From NCBI GenBank assembly GCA_037892935.1, contig JAYXKI010000004.1, positions 2,542,001-2,606,000 on the forward strand: 64,000 nucleotides of DNA, written 5' to 3'. Origin of the DNA: Phlebopus portentosus (taxonomy: Eukaryota; Basidiomycota; Agaricomycetes; Boletales; Boletinellaceae). The position numbers and the translations under genes are program-made. Positions 24,701 through 36,800 of the stretch are shown piece after piece; within the stretch, counting starts at the first letter, position 1, and each line of letters begins with the position of its first letter. Under the pieces are notes generated by a model that saw only the letters and a program-made list of their open reading frames with translations, made no database searches and had not been told where the DNA came from.

Positions 24701-25004
24701 AATCTGGGATGCACAGACTGGTGCTTCCATCGGAAAGCCTCTCAAGGGACACGAGGAATCTGTCTATGCCGTTGCATATTCACTGGACGGAAGTAGGATC
24801 GTCTCGGGTCTCGGGATGCCACAGTTCGGACCTGGGATGCACATACCGGCACTCAAGTTGGAGGGTCTTTGGAGGGTCATGAAGAAGTTGTTGTCTACGT
24901 TGGTTATTCTCAAGACGGGAGTGGGATCATCTCAGCATAAGATGACGATACGATACAATTGTGGAACGTGACAACTGGTGGTCCGATTGGTGTCTTGTGT
25001 CGAT
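21707..25004 (+). pseudogene. Degraded NLR-like gene (NACHT-WD40), pseudogene 1
   Basis: The sequence follows the intact NLR at 58684-62806 segment by segment but is broken. Recognisable parts are the helical region (MKVFLE, RACEVLDY), the HPxA microexon at 21981-22033 with a 2-nt frameshift, the CHSSASEL helix, a NACHT P-loop changed to GSSVLGKS, Walker B IIILDPLDS, post-NACHT helices (LRWMDLIAELDD) and WD40 blades (VSGSDDGAVKIWDF). In-frame stops lie at least near 22092, 22174, 22330 and 23090, and frame changes occur in the WD40 part (for example near 24650). The first Gly pair of the P-loop is lost, so ATP binding would fail even in an intact frame. The gene ends abruptly inside the last blade at 25004, where the copied PAH promoter begins. 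Confidence 0.85.
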
Positions 25005-25199
25005 GTCAACGAATTATCTTCAACAGCAACAGCAGGTTCGCTCGTGAGCATTGGTGGAGAGAGGAAAGAATATTCAAGAAGGTAGGTGCAAGGAAACGGA
25101 TGAGCGACGTAGTGAACTCAGAACTCATACTATATCTGATATCTGGACGCCAAGGTGCTACGTGATGTGACCTGCATAACGGTCCCATCTGTAGTCACA
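25005..25199. repeat. Second copy of the PAH gene promoter and first codons
   Basis: A direct copy of 21303-21502. It holds the PAH start codon (minus strand, about 25052-25050) and about 14 codons, then is cut off by WD40 sequence of NLR pseudogene 1. It therefore cannot make a PAH protein. Its upstream side now faces the Crinkler-like pseudogene that follows. Confidence 0.85.
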
Positions 25200-25272
25200 T
25201 CGTTGCCCCCTGTGTTCGTTCGTGGCGGTCGGTTCGTTCCGGTACGTATCGCCAAGCACACGACGGTCAGTA

Positions 25273-28258
25273 TGGCTGATCACAAAAAGTCTGGTGCCTC
25301 CTCGTCGACGGCAAACAGAAAGCTGCATTCGGAAATGCTTTTCCCGTCATCGTCCACCCAGACACACACATTTATCATTTGGCGAAGAAGGTCAAGGAAA
25401 AGCGACCAGATGTCTTAGGGCACGTCGATGCCGCAATGCTCAAGGTGTGGAGATGCATGAACCCAAAACTGCTCGCAGAGTTGAAGGGGGCACAATTGAA
25501 GAAGAATTTGAGTAACGTCGACTTCACTGACGAGACCAAGGCCGAACAGCTTAGCACGGGACAAAAGATAACGTCACTCCGCCTCCCCCCCCCGGATGAG
25601 ATTCTGCTTATCGAGGTTCCCGGTGCGTCGCGCTTCTTCCTCTTTTCAAGCTGGTATCTGGCTTGACTCTTAGACTCACTTACCGTGTCCCTCAGATTCA
25701 AATGAGTTACGCCACGGTGGGTTGTTGCTAGTCTGAAGGGCACTGCTGATCTGATTATTCTTCAGGATTCAAGAATATTAACCAAGAGATGAACTTCAAG
25801 GATGAGAGAATTCAGGCGTTGACTTTCAAAATGACGTCCGATCTTCTTGGCCCTCCTTTGAAACCGAAGTGGGCAGAGATACTTATCGAAAACGCGATTG
25901 AAAGCTACAGTCAATGTCCGGACTATATCGAAAGGATAGTGCAACAACCGAGACGCGCGGAAGTAGGAGATGAAAAGACAGCGCAAAACGTTGCGTTCCT
26001 TTTAGCATCATTGATCTTGCTGGTCGCTGATATTGCAATCTTAGCAGATTTCCTGAAGTATCGCGTGGATTGTGGAAGTTCCTCAATGGGAGGACACCAC
26101 CTCATGGAGCACAGGGCCATTAGCTTGTCCAATCGGGTCCGAGTTGCGCTTCACAGATCGAGTTCATGGATCACCTCTTTCACTTCCACTATCTCGAGCG
26201 AATCGATAGGACAGTCACGGATGCATGAGATTTTCCGCGCGACTATCTTTGGTGCCTTGTATGTAGGAGGTTGTAAGGAAGAATTTCTTCCAATCATTCG
26301 AGATATACTTGTGGTCATATCGTGCTTTGCATCTTCCAGTCCGACCACTGAAGATGTTCTTCCATTCATGCACTTAATCCAGAAGAGCATTACACTAGAT
26401 GTTCTAGACACGACCATCACTTCATTGTCTCCTATTTTGTTGAGAGATGAGGCCGTCGGGTTTCGCGTCGTCCTGCTACCCGCCGAATTTCTGGATTTCA
26501 TTTCGGATATGCAGAGATCAGCTCATCTCTGGGTGGATGTGCGCACCTTGAGCCACAAGTTCGCTCAACTGTGCCTTGATACTATGCATTCGGACCTGCG
26601 GTTCAACATCTGCGGCCTCGAGACTGCTAGCCTAGCAGGCGGATTTGACCTGGAGTGCAGGATCAAAGCGAGTATTTTGAGAATTCTTCGATGCTGATGC
26701 TCTAGTTTGAGTTGGATGGACCTCATCGTTGCCTCCGAAGACTGTCGAGGTTTTCATGATTCGGTTTCTCGGTTTCTGTACTCAGAAAAGATGTTGTACT
26801 GGTTAGAGGTCCTCAGTTTTACTGGTGGTTTGCAAGCTGCGAAGGAAATCCTGTTGAAATGTACAAGCTTCCTTAACGCGAGCCATCCTCTGAGCTGTGA
26901 TATGATGTGTACTAAAATATTGGAATTTATTCCAGGACGAGGATAAAATTATCCGTGCTACCGTCGATTTTATCACCGTGTTCGGACCGGTGATGACATT
27001 GAATCTCTTTCACATCTACACTTCAGCGTTTGCGTGGCTGCCTTCAGACTCGCCGATACGTAGCGGAATCAGGCCTCGTGTCCCGAAGATAGTCTTCGAA
27101 AGCTTCCAGAAGCCCGCTTCAGACACCGTCACAATCGGCTTGGGGAAGGACATACTTTGCATTGTACGCTCACCGGACGGAAGCGATTCTGAATCATTTC
27201 TGGGCAGTACGGACTGACTGACAGGTGCAGGGATCGGTGAACCAATAAAGGGACACACGCGTCGAATCTATGACGTCACGTACTCTCCAGATGGGACCAA
27301 ATGCGTTTCGGGGTCCGCTGACAGGACTGTGAGGATCTGGGATTTCACAGGAAAACTCGTGACAAAGATAAAATCAGACTCAAAAGTCTACGCTGTCGCG
27401 TTCTCTGCGGATGGACGCAGATTCGTTTCAGGGCATGAAAACGGCATACTACGAATCTGCAACGCTCAGAATGGCAACCTCATTGCCAAATCGCAGGGAC
27501 ACGAGAATCCTGTTAGTGCAGTTGCATATTCTCTAATTCTCTAGATGGAAGAAGGATTGTCTCCGGATCAAGGACAGTTCGGATCCGGGATGCACAGACC
27601 GGTGCTTCCATCGGGGAGCCTCTCAAGGGACACGAGGAATCGGAATCTGTCCCCGTGCTGTTGGATATTCACCGGATGGAAGCAGAATTGTCTCGGGGTC
27701 TCGGAGCGCCGCAGTTCGGATCTGGGATGCACATATCAGCACTCAAGTTGGAGAGCCTTTGAAGGGTCACGAAGAAGCGGTCACCGACGTTGGTTACTCT
27801 CAAGACGGGAGCAGAATCATATCAGCATCAGGTGACGATACGATACGATTCTGTAACGCGACAACTGGTGGTCCGATTGGTGTCTTGCGTCGAGACGAGA
27901 GTCTCTGGGACCCAGAGAGACTTAATGCTTTGTATCTATTCCGAGCTGGTGGCTGCGGTCTGGTCTGCCGATTCCATCTCTCGTATATTCGTCCAACCCG
28001 CTTTACATCCCAAACGATGGATGGGTTCAAACATTGGACGGAGGTCGGCTTCTATGGGTCCCTCCAGAACACAGGCACTGTTCTTGCCATGCTGCTCAGG
28101 AGAGCACCATTACCGCGAATGACCGCGACGAACGGCTCAGGACATCCACGCGGAAGGATATTCTCCAAGGGACGGACTGGACGAAGATGTTGAATGAACG
28201 TAGAGGAGTCAGATTGATGCTGGAAAATGTCGATATGAGCCCTCAGCATGTCTTGTGA
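25273..28258 (+). pseudogene. Chimeric pseudogene: Crinkler-like header, helical STAND remnant, WD40
   Basis: After ATG 25273 a one-base shift in an A run (about 25289) moves into a frame that reads like the ubiquitin-like N-terminal header of Crinkler proteins: WCLLVDGK, AFPVIVHPDTHIYHLAKKVK, GHVDAAMLKVWR, EILLIEV, ending near 25620 at an intron (gtgcgt). A second exon (25766-26697) has about 130 residues with no match and a hydrophobic stretch, then the post-NACHT helical part seen in the other NLRs (CLDTMHSDLRFNICGLE). No P-loop or Walker B is present. A frameshift and stops follow near 26695, then WD40 blades (27240-27900, with breaks near 27540) and a tail ending at 28258. The WD40 part is nearly the same as that of pseudogene 1. 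Confidence 0.75.
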
Positions 28259-29177
28259 GACCAATCTATTCTCATCAGGAATTGAGTATGCCCAAGGCTA
28301 GGACGTTACAGTTTGTTACGGGCGGTATATAGTGTGCGGCATGGGCGGAAAGATGGACAAAATACATTATGTATTTGTAGTATTTTGTATGAATAAGGAC
28401 GTCACTCGAGGACCATGTGCACTGTGAGCGTGAGATTGAGGAGCAGCTAAGTATCGAGGGTACATGTAATGGGAGAAAAGACAGAGTTGCCAAGACTATC
28501 ATCGAGGCGTACATATGCGAAGGAGATGTCACAATTATTCATGAGCATTCCTCGGTGAAGAACCCCACATTGAGAAGGGGCCGGGGTTAGGGATTCGCGA
28601 ATCTTGTCACAAGCCAATGGCCCCCGGGCTAAAAAAAATGCTAGAAATGGAACGGATGCGGAGACAAGGGAGATGTGCAAGAGGAGTGTCAAAACACAGG
28701 AAAAGACGTCCAACATGCCATCATCGCGGCGTAGGTCAAGGAATCATGTTCATAGGCATTTCTTTGCTGAGGAAGCACTAAAACCAGGCGAGGGCATTCC
28801 CAGGACGGCCGAAACCAGGAGACGGGGGTGGATGGATTCCGAAATTCATATCGTATGCAGAAAACCCAGGAGACGGCGCGGGCATACAAGGCATTCCCAT
28901 AGGCATCCAACGCCCATCGCTCCGGACCCAGATGGTGGCGATAAGTCAACCACGCCCATTCCTGGAGAAGGCGAAGGTGCCGGTACGGCAGCGAGAGGTC
29001 TAGCGAACAGGCCCTCATAACAGCCAGGAGCACTGTGACAGCGAAGAGGACATTGGACGTGTGATGTCCTGGCACGGCAGAGACAGAGGAGATTGCGGAA
29101 AATGACTACTCGACGAAGTGTGCGTGTGCGACTTTTGTCCTCCGGCTCTATTTGAATTACTCCGTCACGGTGTAGGT
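28259..29177. other. No gene seen
   Basis: Sequence between NLR pseudogene 2 and the CSE1-like fragment. A 138-aa frame at 28604-29020 (+) is low-complexity (Arg, Gly, Thr), lies opposite another open frame, and has no motif. Confidence 0.3.
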
Positions 29178-29273
29178 GTCATGCGTGTCATACTTACTGC
29201 CCGTATGCTCGTCCCCACCTATCAAAATCTTCCGCAACATTTGATTAGCGTTCTTGGAGCAATCGCGAAGAAT
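29178..29273 (+). pseudogene. CSE1: CSE1/exportin-2-like fragment, upstream part
   Basis: This short + frame reads VMRVILTARMLVPTY and HLISVLGAIAKNPS. It is cut by the copia element and resumes at once at 54581 with NPNFDQYITESISALIR. The joined motif KNPSNPNFDQYIxESISALIR is a highly conserved block of Cse1/CAS, the exportin that recycles importin alpha from the nucleus. The fragment is truncated on its 5' side, so only a remnant or displaced piece of the gene is here. The functional gene must lie elsewhere. Confidence 0.7.
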
Positions 29274-29278
29274 CCGAG

Positions 29279-29445
29279 TTTTAAAGGAATGAGCTTAACG
29301 GGTCTTCAGTACGAAGACATACGTACGGTGATACGAGAGGAAGCGAATCCTTATATTACACGATAGCCTACCAGAGGCTTTTATATACTACTGATACAGC
29401 ACGTGCTAATGTTACATAATACAAGATAGAGTTTCCGTCTCAATA
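29279..29445 (-). repeat. Copia 3' LTR
   Basis: 167 bp, matching 54409-54575 except for two C/T differences. On the element strand it starts TATTGAGACGG and ends CCTTTAAAA, so it lacks the usual TG...CA ends. The polypurine tract lies just inside at about 29446-29453. Confidence 0.9.
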
Positions 29446-29487
29446 CTCCCCTTCAATCTAATAAGGTTATATCTTCTTAGATTGTGA

Positions 29488-31851
29488 TTAACCATCGGTC
29501 AATCCTATTAACGAATTTAAATGATTGAATTGCTTTACATTGAGTGATTTCGTCAATGTATCGGCTCTCTGATTTGTAGTGTTAACATATTCAACTCGAA
29601 TCGAATGATTTTGAACATAACAATGTACGAATGCTCTTCTTCGATCTAGATGTTTCGTTCGAATGTCATGGGAAAATTCTTCAGAATTTACTACTTTGAT
29701 TGCTGCTTGATTGTCTGAGTACAATGTAATTGATCGTTCATTATCTTTCAAATTTAATTCTTCGGTAAAATGCTTTATCCATATAGCTTCTTTAGTAGCA
29801 TGTTGGAGTGCTTGGATTTCAGCTTCGTAAACTGAAGCTGGTACTAAATCTTGTCATTTTGATGACCACGAAAATGATGAATTTCGAATCGAGAAAATAT
29901 ACCCATTTATCGCTTTATATCCTTCAGTTATTGCTCCGTCTGAATCGCAGTATCCATCTATTATTAGTGGATAGCGTCCTCCAAGCTTTAACCATTTGTC
30001 TTTTGTTGTATTTAAATATGACAAAGCATATCTCGCAGCATTAATATGATTTTTATCTGGGTTTTGTAAATGGCGAGCTAACTGACTGGCAACATATGCC
30101 ACATCGGGTCGCGTTGCGTCAGCTGCATAACAAATTGATCCTACTAAACTCATAAACAATTTTCTGTCTTCAAGATTTGGTTCTCCATAATTTGAAGTTA
30201 ATTTGCTTTTTGGTATCATTGGTGTTTGACGTGTTCTTTCTTCTTCTATCCCAAATCTCGTTGTGATATCTTCTATATATTTCTTTTGTCTTAATAATAT
30301 GGTCCGATCGAATCTATTTCTTTTCATCTCGATACCGAGTAACCAATGGATTTCACCATTGTCGGTTAAGTTTACGAATCTTTTGATATCCGATATTAAT
30401 TTGTCTTTTATGCCTTTAGTTTGGCTTATTATTGTAATATCGTCTACGTGCATAAATATGATCAAATCTGGTTTTCTTAAAGTCCATCGGTAAAATACCG
30501 CATAATCTTCAATTGATCTCGTTAGCCCAGCGGTGTTTAATATTTCATTAATTTTCTTATACCATCGTCGACCTGATTGTTTTAAACCGTATAATGCCTT
30601 TTTTAATCGTAGAACTTGTCCGGGTTTTATGTTTTTACAAAAATTTCCCGGTGGTGGTCGCATGTATATGATTTCGTCATCATTTAGTTCTCCATACAAA
30701 TATGCTGATTTAATATCAATTTGATGAATTTCGTAATCATTGGCTGCTGCCCAATGTAATAATAATCTCGCTGTTGATAGTTTCGCTACAGGTGCAAATG
30801 TGTCTTGCGAAAAATAATCGATACCATCTATTTGGCTGAATCCTTGTGCAACTAATCTGGCTTTATATTTGTCAATCGTTTCATCAGCTTTATATTTTAT
30901 ATTGTAAACGAATCTTGAGCCAACAATATTGGTATTTGGTGGTGGATATTCATATATCCATGTATCGTGTTCTATTAAAGAATCTACTTCATTTTTCATA
31001 GCTTCTCGCCATTTGCTGTGATCAGGTCTTTTGAATATGTCTAAGTATGTTATTGGTGTTTTCATGCTTTTGTTTAGTTCGAGATTAAATTCAGTTAAGA
31101 AAATTGAAATATCTTCTTGTTTTTCTATTGCTAGGCCAGCTTCTCGTTTCTTACAAGATGGTTCACGATGTCTCTGTAGTCTTTCTTTCATTGTTGTTTC
31201 GTTATTCTCATTATCGTTATCAAATGGTTGCTGTTCTAATATTTCTGATGGATCAATTTTATCTTTCTCCCCTTGAGTTCGAATTTGTTTTGAAATTATG
31301 AACTCGACATTTCGTTCTGTTGTAACTTTTGAATCATGATATACGAAAATTCCGTCTTTTGTATTTGAGTCATATCCAACAAATTTCCCTATAATTCCTT
31401 TATTCTGTAGTTTATTAACATTTTCTTTTCGATAAATGACGTCTTGACCGAATTCATAAAGACCGTCTAAAATATAATTGGCAGTAAATTGTTTTTTAAA
31501 TGGAGTTTCGAAATTTATTGCGCTTTTTCGGGATCTATTTGTTATAAATAATGCATGTTGTGCTGCATAATACCACAATCGTTGCGGTAAATTTTTTGCT
31601 GTTAGCATTGATCGTACGTGGTTAAAAATAGTTTGATGCATTCGTTCTGCCACACCATTTTGTTGAGGTGTGTCATGCACCGTAAGTTTTCAAATTGTTC
31701 CTTGAGAATCGAGATAATCTGTAAAATCTTTTGATAAAAATACAGAATCATTATCCGATTGTAATGTTTTTATAGTTACTCCATTATGTAATTTTATCTT
31801 CATAGAATATTTTATGTATTCAGTATATGCGTCATTTTTATGTTTTAATGG
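29488..31851 (-). pseudogene. Copia pol, 3' part: end of integrase, reverse transcriptase, RNase H
   Basis: Read from 31851 down: integrase core end (LQSDNDSVF, HDTPQQNGVAERMH), linker, reverse transcriptase (QIDIKSAYLYGEL, LKKALYGLKQSGRRWY, catalytic block FMHVDDITI) and RNase H (LYSDNQAAI, TKHLDRRR, ADTLTKS), ending at 29488. In-frame TGA codons at 31690-31692 and 29854-29856 each stand where Arg fits the family consensus. The upstream integrase half lies at 44484-45356 beyond the gypsy insertion. Confidence 0.9.
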
Positions 31852-33456
31852 TGTTAGGACCAGTATTTTCGGACGAGGTGGTTAGTCCGAGCGTACCGGA
31901 ACAAGTCCCTGCTTCCTCCTTCTGACAATGTATAATTGGAGAGTAGAGTAGCGAAGGTTAGATGTACTACTAAGAAGCGAGCTATAGGCTCAAGCTTGAC
32001 CCAGTAGTAGAGCAGAGGTTCAATCAAAGGGGTACAGTTATGATTGAAAGTACAAAATAATTTTGCTGAGGGACAACACCCCGCTCAGCTGGCGCCTTAA
32101 ATAAAGTTTCTACTGAATACTACCGACTACCAAATACTACCGACCATGCCTCGCCATTGGTCAGGACAATGTGTTTCAGCTGGTGTCACTACTACTCTCG
32201 TAAGTCTGTAGTACCACTGACAACTCTGGTGGTGCTACCGAAACTCCTGGTTGCACCACCAACTACTTCCTTCCCTATTAGGCAGGCCCTAATTTCCTTC
32301 CGTTCCGAAGAAGCTTTACCCAGGCTTCTATCGATCTCCGTTCCTTTCACATGTTAATCCTTAACGCCAATCCTCCCACGAGAGACTTCTTCCATGTGCC
32401 GCGATCTCGCTTCGCCGGCGCTCCGTTACTCCGGCCGAGCTTCTGCCGTTAGTCTTCCATCATGGGGCTGACCGTTATCTCGGGATTTGGGATCGGCAAC
32501 CCCTGCCGATCTTCGGAGATTAACCTTGGCGGCTGTGTAAATTTAGCAGACACTCTTCTGTGCCTAGCCGCAATATCGATGTCGGAGAATTGTAGTCCGG
32601 TACCCGACGTTAACCTGTATCTTCTTCCCAGGTGATTCGTCCCGCGCCATTCGTCGACTGTAATAACCCCTTCTTCCGATCGTTCCCATGCTTCTAGCAT
32701 TCGATCCGTTGCTTCTTCGATAAGACTTTCGACGTCCGATGGCGCCCTATAATAGATTGGCCAATCGACTTCCACTGCAGTGTTTCGACACAAGGTCTGG
32801 TGACGATGCTGATTGATCCAAGCTCTCACGCCAACCTTCAGTGCATAGATATCCCTATCGCCGAGCCATACAGATACCTCGTGGTCGTATGCGCTCATTC
32901 TGCGGTTCGGTAATGGTTGGTCAAACGTTCGTTCTGAGGGTCCGGGTTTATGCCGAATCTTGACATCGGCTCCTTCCCTAGTTACTAAGCGCTCCACGAA
33001 GTTCTTGAGGAGCCACTCCGAAAGAACCCAACTCCTTTGGTATGCCAAATAGCAGTTTGTACAGACCAGGCTTTCATGAACAAAGCGTCTGGTTGCACTA
33101 TGTCGATATCGTCTCTTCTGCAGGAGTTCCACGTATCTTGCGATGTTCCGTTCTTCCATGTCCACGTAGCTTCGCTCGGGTGGAGGAGTATGTCCAATAT
33201 GCATCCCAGCTAGTCCTTGCTGTAAATCGTATGGGTCCTCCCTTTCGTCGCGTTCGTCCTCGTAATATCGTCGATCGGGTTCCTCTTGAATATATTCCAC
33301 AGCGACCTCCCCAGGTCCTTGCTGTACTAGTGGGCGAGAATCGCCTTCACTATTCTGTCCTTGAAGCCTTTCGAAATGCTCTTGATCAGGCTGCATAATC
33401 CGGTGTGTAAAGCGTCTAATACCACGCCGCATTGTATATCCACAATTTTCGTAACA
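31852..33456 (-). repeat. 3' LTR of the large gypsy element
   Basis: About 1605 bp, ending TG...CA. It is nearly identical to 42875-44478, with a one-base length difference near the low-coordinate end. On the element strand, U3 carries a 327-aa ORF starting 24 nt inside the LTR. Confidence 0.92.
32449..33432 (-). CDS. LTR-encoded ORF (U3 ORF), 3' LTR copy, unknown function
   Basis: 327 aa from ATG 33432 to the stop at 32449, fully inside the 3' LTR. In the genomic RNA this copy would lie after pol, the position of env or accessory genes. The product is charged, with an acidic N-terminal third (EEPDRRYYEDERDEREDPYD), a central part with a single CxxC (VCTNCYLAYQRSW) and basic and aromatic residues toward the end. 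I see no signal peptide, membrane segment or known domain. The frame is kept whole and identical in the second LTR, which argues for recent insertion and possibly for use. No function is proposed. Confidence 0.6.
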   Translation of the reverse strand: MRRGIRRFTHRIMQPDQEHFERLQGQNSEGDSRPLVQQGPGEVAVEYIQEEPDRRYYEDERDEREDPYDLQQGLAGMHIGHTPPPERSYVDMEERNIARYVELLQKRRYRHSATRRFVHESLVCTNCYLAYQRSWVLSEWLLKNFVERLVTREGADVKIRHKPGPSERTFDQPLPNRRMSAYDHEVSVWLGDRDIYALKVGVRAWINQHRHQTLCRNTAVEVDWPIYYRAPSDVESLIEEATDRMLEAWERSEEGVITVDEWRGTNHLGRRYRLTSGTGLQFSDIDIAARHRRVSAKFTQPPRLISEDRQGLPIPNPEITVSPMMED

Positions 33457-33894
33457 TTCCTCCCCTTAAGATCCACTTCGGACTGCAAGGAGAGTGTGGA
33501 TCCCTTAATTGTGGTAGCCATAATCTTGCTGTTTCATATTGTTGCTTCTTAGACCAGACCCTTCCTGTGTACTAGTGTCTCATTCCTCTTGTCTGGAATA
33601 ACTGTAGCACTGTACATCCAGAGTCCTCCACTCATTATTGATCATGTGACCTGACGCACAACCCATTCGAACAAAAGTGCGGCAGTCATGTGACTTAAAC
33701 ACTTCCTGTTTGGATGAGAGGGTGGCAGTCACGTGATTGACGCTCAACCTGTTCTCAGAGAAAGGCGGCGGTCACGTGACACTTGCTCAATAACTCAAAG
33801 CCTCGCTGAGTGTCGGCTTCCAACTTACAAGGTACGTCCCAGTACGCTTGGAATAGTTTAACGACTTGTTCAGGTCAAATATGCTTAGGCCTTC

Positions 33895-36800
33895 CTAAGC
33901 CTCGCTGTACTCGCTATCCGAGGAGTCAGCCCAAAACCAATCCTTGTATGAAGGATCCCCTTTTTCTTCTGGCAGATCCCATCTGCGAACTGGCAGCGCT
34001 TTGTTTCGAGTGAATGGCCTTTTTGCGGCTCTCCAATGACGCTTGTGCCATTCCGGATAACCGAAATCTCGCTGCTTGATACCTGTCTTGCTCTGGTATC
34101 TCCTTCTCTTGATTACCCTCTGAGCTACAGACTCTCCTAGTGCCGTCCTCAGGAACTCATCATCTTCTTTCTTGATGTCGATTACTCTCTGCGTAGAGTC
34201 TATAATATCCGCGATCTTCTTTCTAGAGGGAAGATCTATCGTGTCCGGCCAACGATTCCTCTCGTGATACTCTCGCAATTTCTCTGGGGCATTGCGTAGC
34301 CCTTCCACAGGTTCCCAGGTATTCTCTTCCTCCGGGTAGCCGAGCCATTTAACCTGATACTCCCATTTTCCGTGCCTTTTCCTCATGTCCCGGATCGCTT
34401 CAACCTCGTATTCGGTTTCTCCAGCGATAACTTCTGGTGGTGGTCTTGTTCTCTGTGCCGGATCTTTTCTTTCTCGATAGGGAATTAATAGTCCTGCATA
34501 GAACACCGGGTGGATCCTCAACTCTTTTGGGAGATCCAATTCGTAGTTGACTAGCCCATGCTTTGCGATAACTTGATAAGGTCCCAGGTTTCTATCCCCT
34601 AGCTTCCTCGTGGGAACTAGCAAGGTTAGATTCCGACCATCTAACATAACTTTATCGCCAACTTCGAATGACGGCATCGGGCCTCGGTGTCTGTCCGCGA
34701 ATCTCTTCATCGCGTCTCGTGCCTTCTCCAGCGCCTTTGTTGCTTCTTCCTGATTCTTCTTTCGCATAGCCACATAGTCCTGTGTTCCTCGGATTGGAAG
34801 CTTGAATCCTAATTCCGGCTGAAATCCATACACCAATTCAAATGGTGTCTTGCCTGTACTAGAGTGAGAGCGACTATTATAGGCGAATTCTGCCATAGGT
34901 AGATGTTCGTCCCAATCGTCTTGCTGCAAGCTGGAATAGCAACGTAGCAGCTGTTCCATTTCTTGATTTACTCGCTCTGTTTGACCATCTGTTTGTGGAT
35001 GATATGCCGTGCTAAGCTTCGTTTCAATCCCGAGGGCCTGGTTCACCTGTTCTGTAAACCGGCTAGCGAATTGAGGTCCCCTGTCGCTGATTACTGTCTT
35101 CGGAGTTCCGACCTTGCTGTAGACATAATTGATCATCAAGTCCGCAGTGGTCTTCGAGTTTGCATTTACTGTAGTAGGTATAAAAGTTCCCATTTTAGAG
35201 AACCTGTCTACCACCACTAGTATTGCATTGTTTCCTTTGCTCGTCGTTGGAAGTCCGGTGACATAGTCCATGGTAATCTCGTCGTAGGGCTTTGTCGCTA
35301 TCTGCAATGGTTGTAGCGGTGGTTGCGTCTTTCCTCGTCACGCTTTCGTCCTTTGGCACACGTCGCATGTGCGCACATATTCTTCGACCCATTCCCTCAT
35401 CTTCGGCCACCAAACTCTTCTTTCCAGTTTGTCTATAGTCTTCTGTAACCCCGGGTGTCCTGACGCCGGTGCGTCATGGCACTGTCGTACAATTTCCTTC
35501 TTAACTTCTTCATCTGGTGGGATAACCAATTTATCATCCTTCCACCAATATCCTTCTTCGAACGTTCCGTTTGTTGGCTCTTTGGATCGTTCATAGGCGT
35601 CTCGAATCTTCTCTCCCAGTTCAGGACCCCCTGTAAGCTCAAATACCCGTACTGTGCGCATGGGCAAGTCCGATGTTCTGAACAATTGCGGAGGAAGTAG
35701 GACTTGTTCTGGCTGGTCCTCTTGGCCCTGTTCATAGTCTGGCCTCCTTGATAATGCGTCCGCTCGTGAATTCTTGGTTCCAGGTCGATACTCGATTCGA
35801 AATCGAAATCTGCTGAGAAATGTCGCCCATCTTGCTTGGCGGCCACTTAGCTTCCTAGCTCCCATAAAATATCGAAGGTTAGCTTGATCGCTGACCACTC
35901 GAATCTCATGTTTAGCTCCTTCCAAGTGGTGCCTCCAGTTGCTCAAGGCTTTGACAATTGCTAGTAATTCTTTGTCCATTACTGGATAGTTATTCTCGGC
36001 GTCTCGATAGGTGTTTGACCAATATCCAATGGGGTGCAAAATTTCATCGTCCCCAAGCTGCGAGAGCACGGCTCCCATCGCAAAGTTTGACGCGTCGGTT
36101 TCCAGCACAAATTGCTTCTCATGATCCGGTCGTACTAGCATTGGTGCAGTGGTAAAAGCTTCTTTAAGTTTCCTAAAGCTCTCTTGTTGTCGTTCTCCCC
36201 AGGTAAACGTCTTCTTGCCGGACATAAGTTCCGTTAGTGGCCTAGCGATCTTGGCGAAACCTTCAATAAATTTTCGGTAGAAGTTTGCAAAACCGATAAA
36301 CTTTCGAATGTCTCGCTTGCTTGACAAATCTGGCCATTCTTGAACTGCCTTTACCTTGTAGGGATCCATCTGCATGCCCGACTGGTTAACCACAAATCCT
36401 AAATAATCGAGTTCCTTCTTTCCGAAGTAGCACTTCTCTGGTTTGCAGAAGAAGTCTGCTTCCCTCAACCTGCGCAATACCTCTGCTAACAGGTCCCAAT
36501 GTTCCTGTTCCGTTTCCGCATAGACTATAATGTCGTCCAAATAAATGAGTATGCCCTGCCCAATCATGTCCTGAAAGAGCTCGTTCATTGCACGTTGGAA
36601 TACCGCAGGTGCATTCATTAATCCAAACTGCATTACCATCGGCTGGTATACTCCCATATGAGTCCTGAAGGCGGCATACTTCTCATGCCCAGGGTGTATT
36701 CTGATGTTGTTATACCCGCTTCGCAAATCCAGTGTAGAGAACCATTTGGCATGTGCAAGGTCGTCCGGGAGCATATGTAATAGAGGCATCGGTTGGTGGT

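Noticed and set aside
28604..29075. Two overlapping open frames on opposite strands (138 and 128 aa)
   Set aside because: Low-complexity composition, no domain, no splice support; either could be chance.
33042..33398. Antisense 118-aa ORF inside the gypsy 1 LTR
   Set aside because: Shadow of the 327-aa U3 ORF on the other strand; composition fits an antisense reading.
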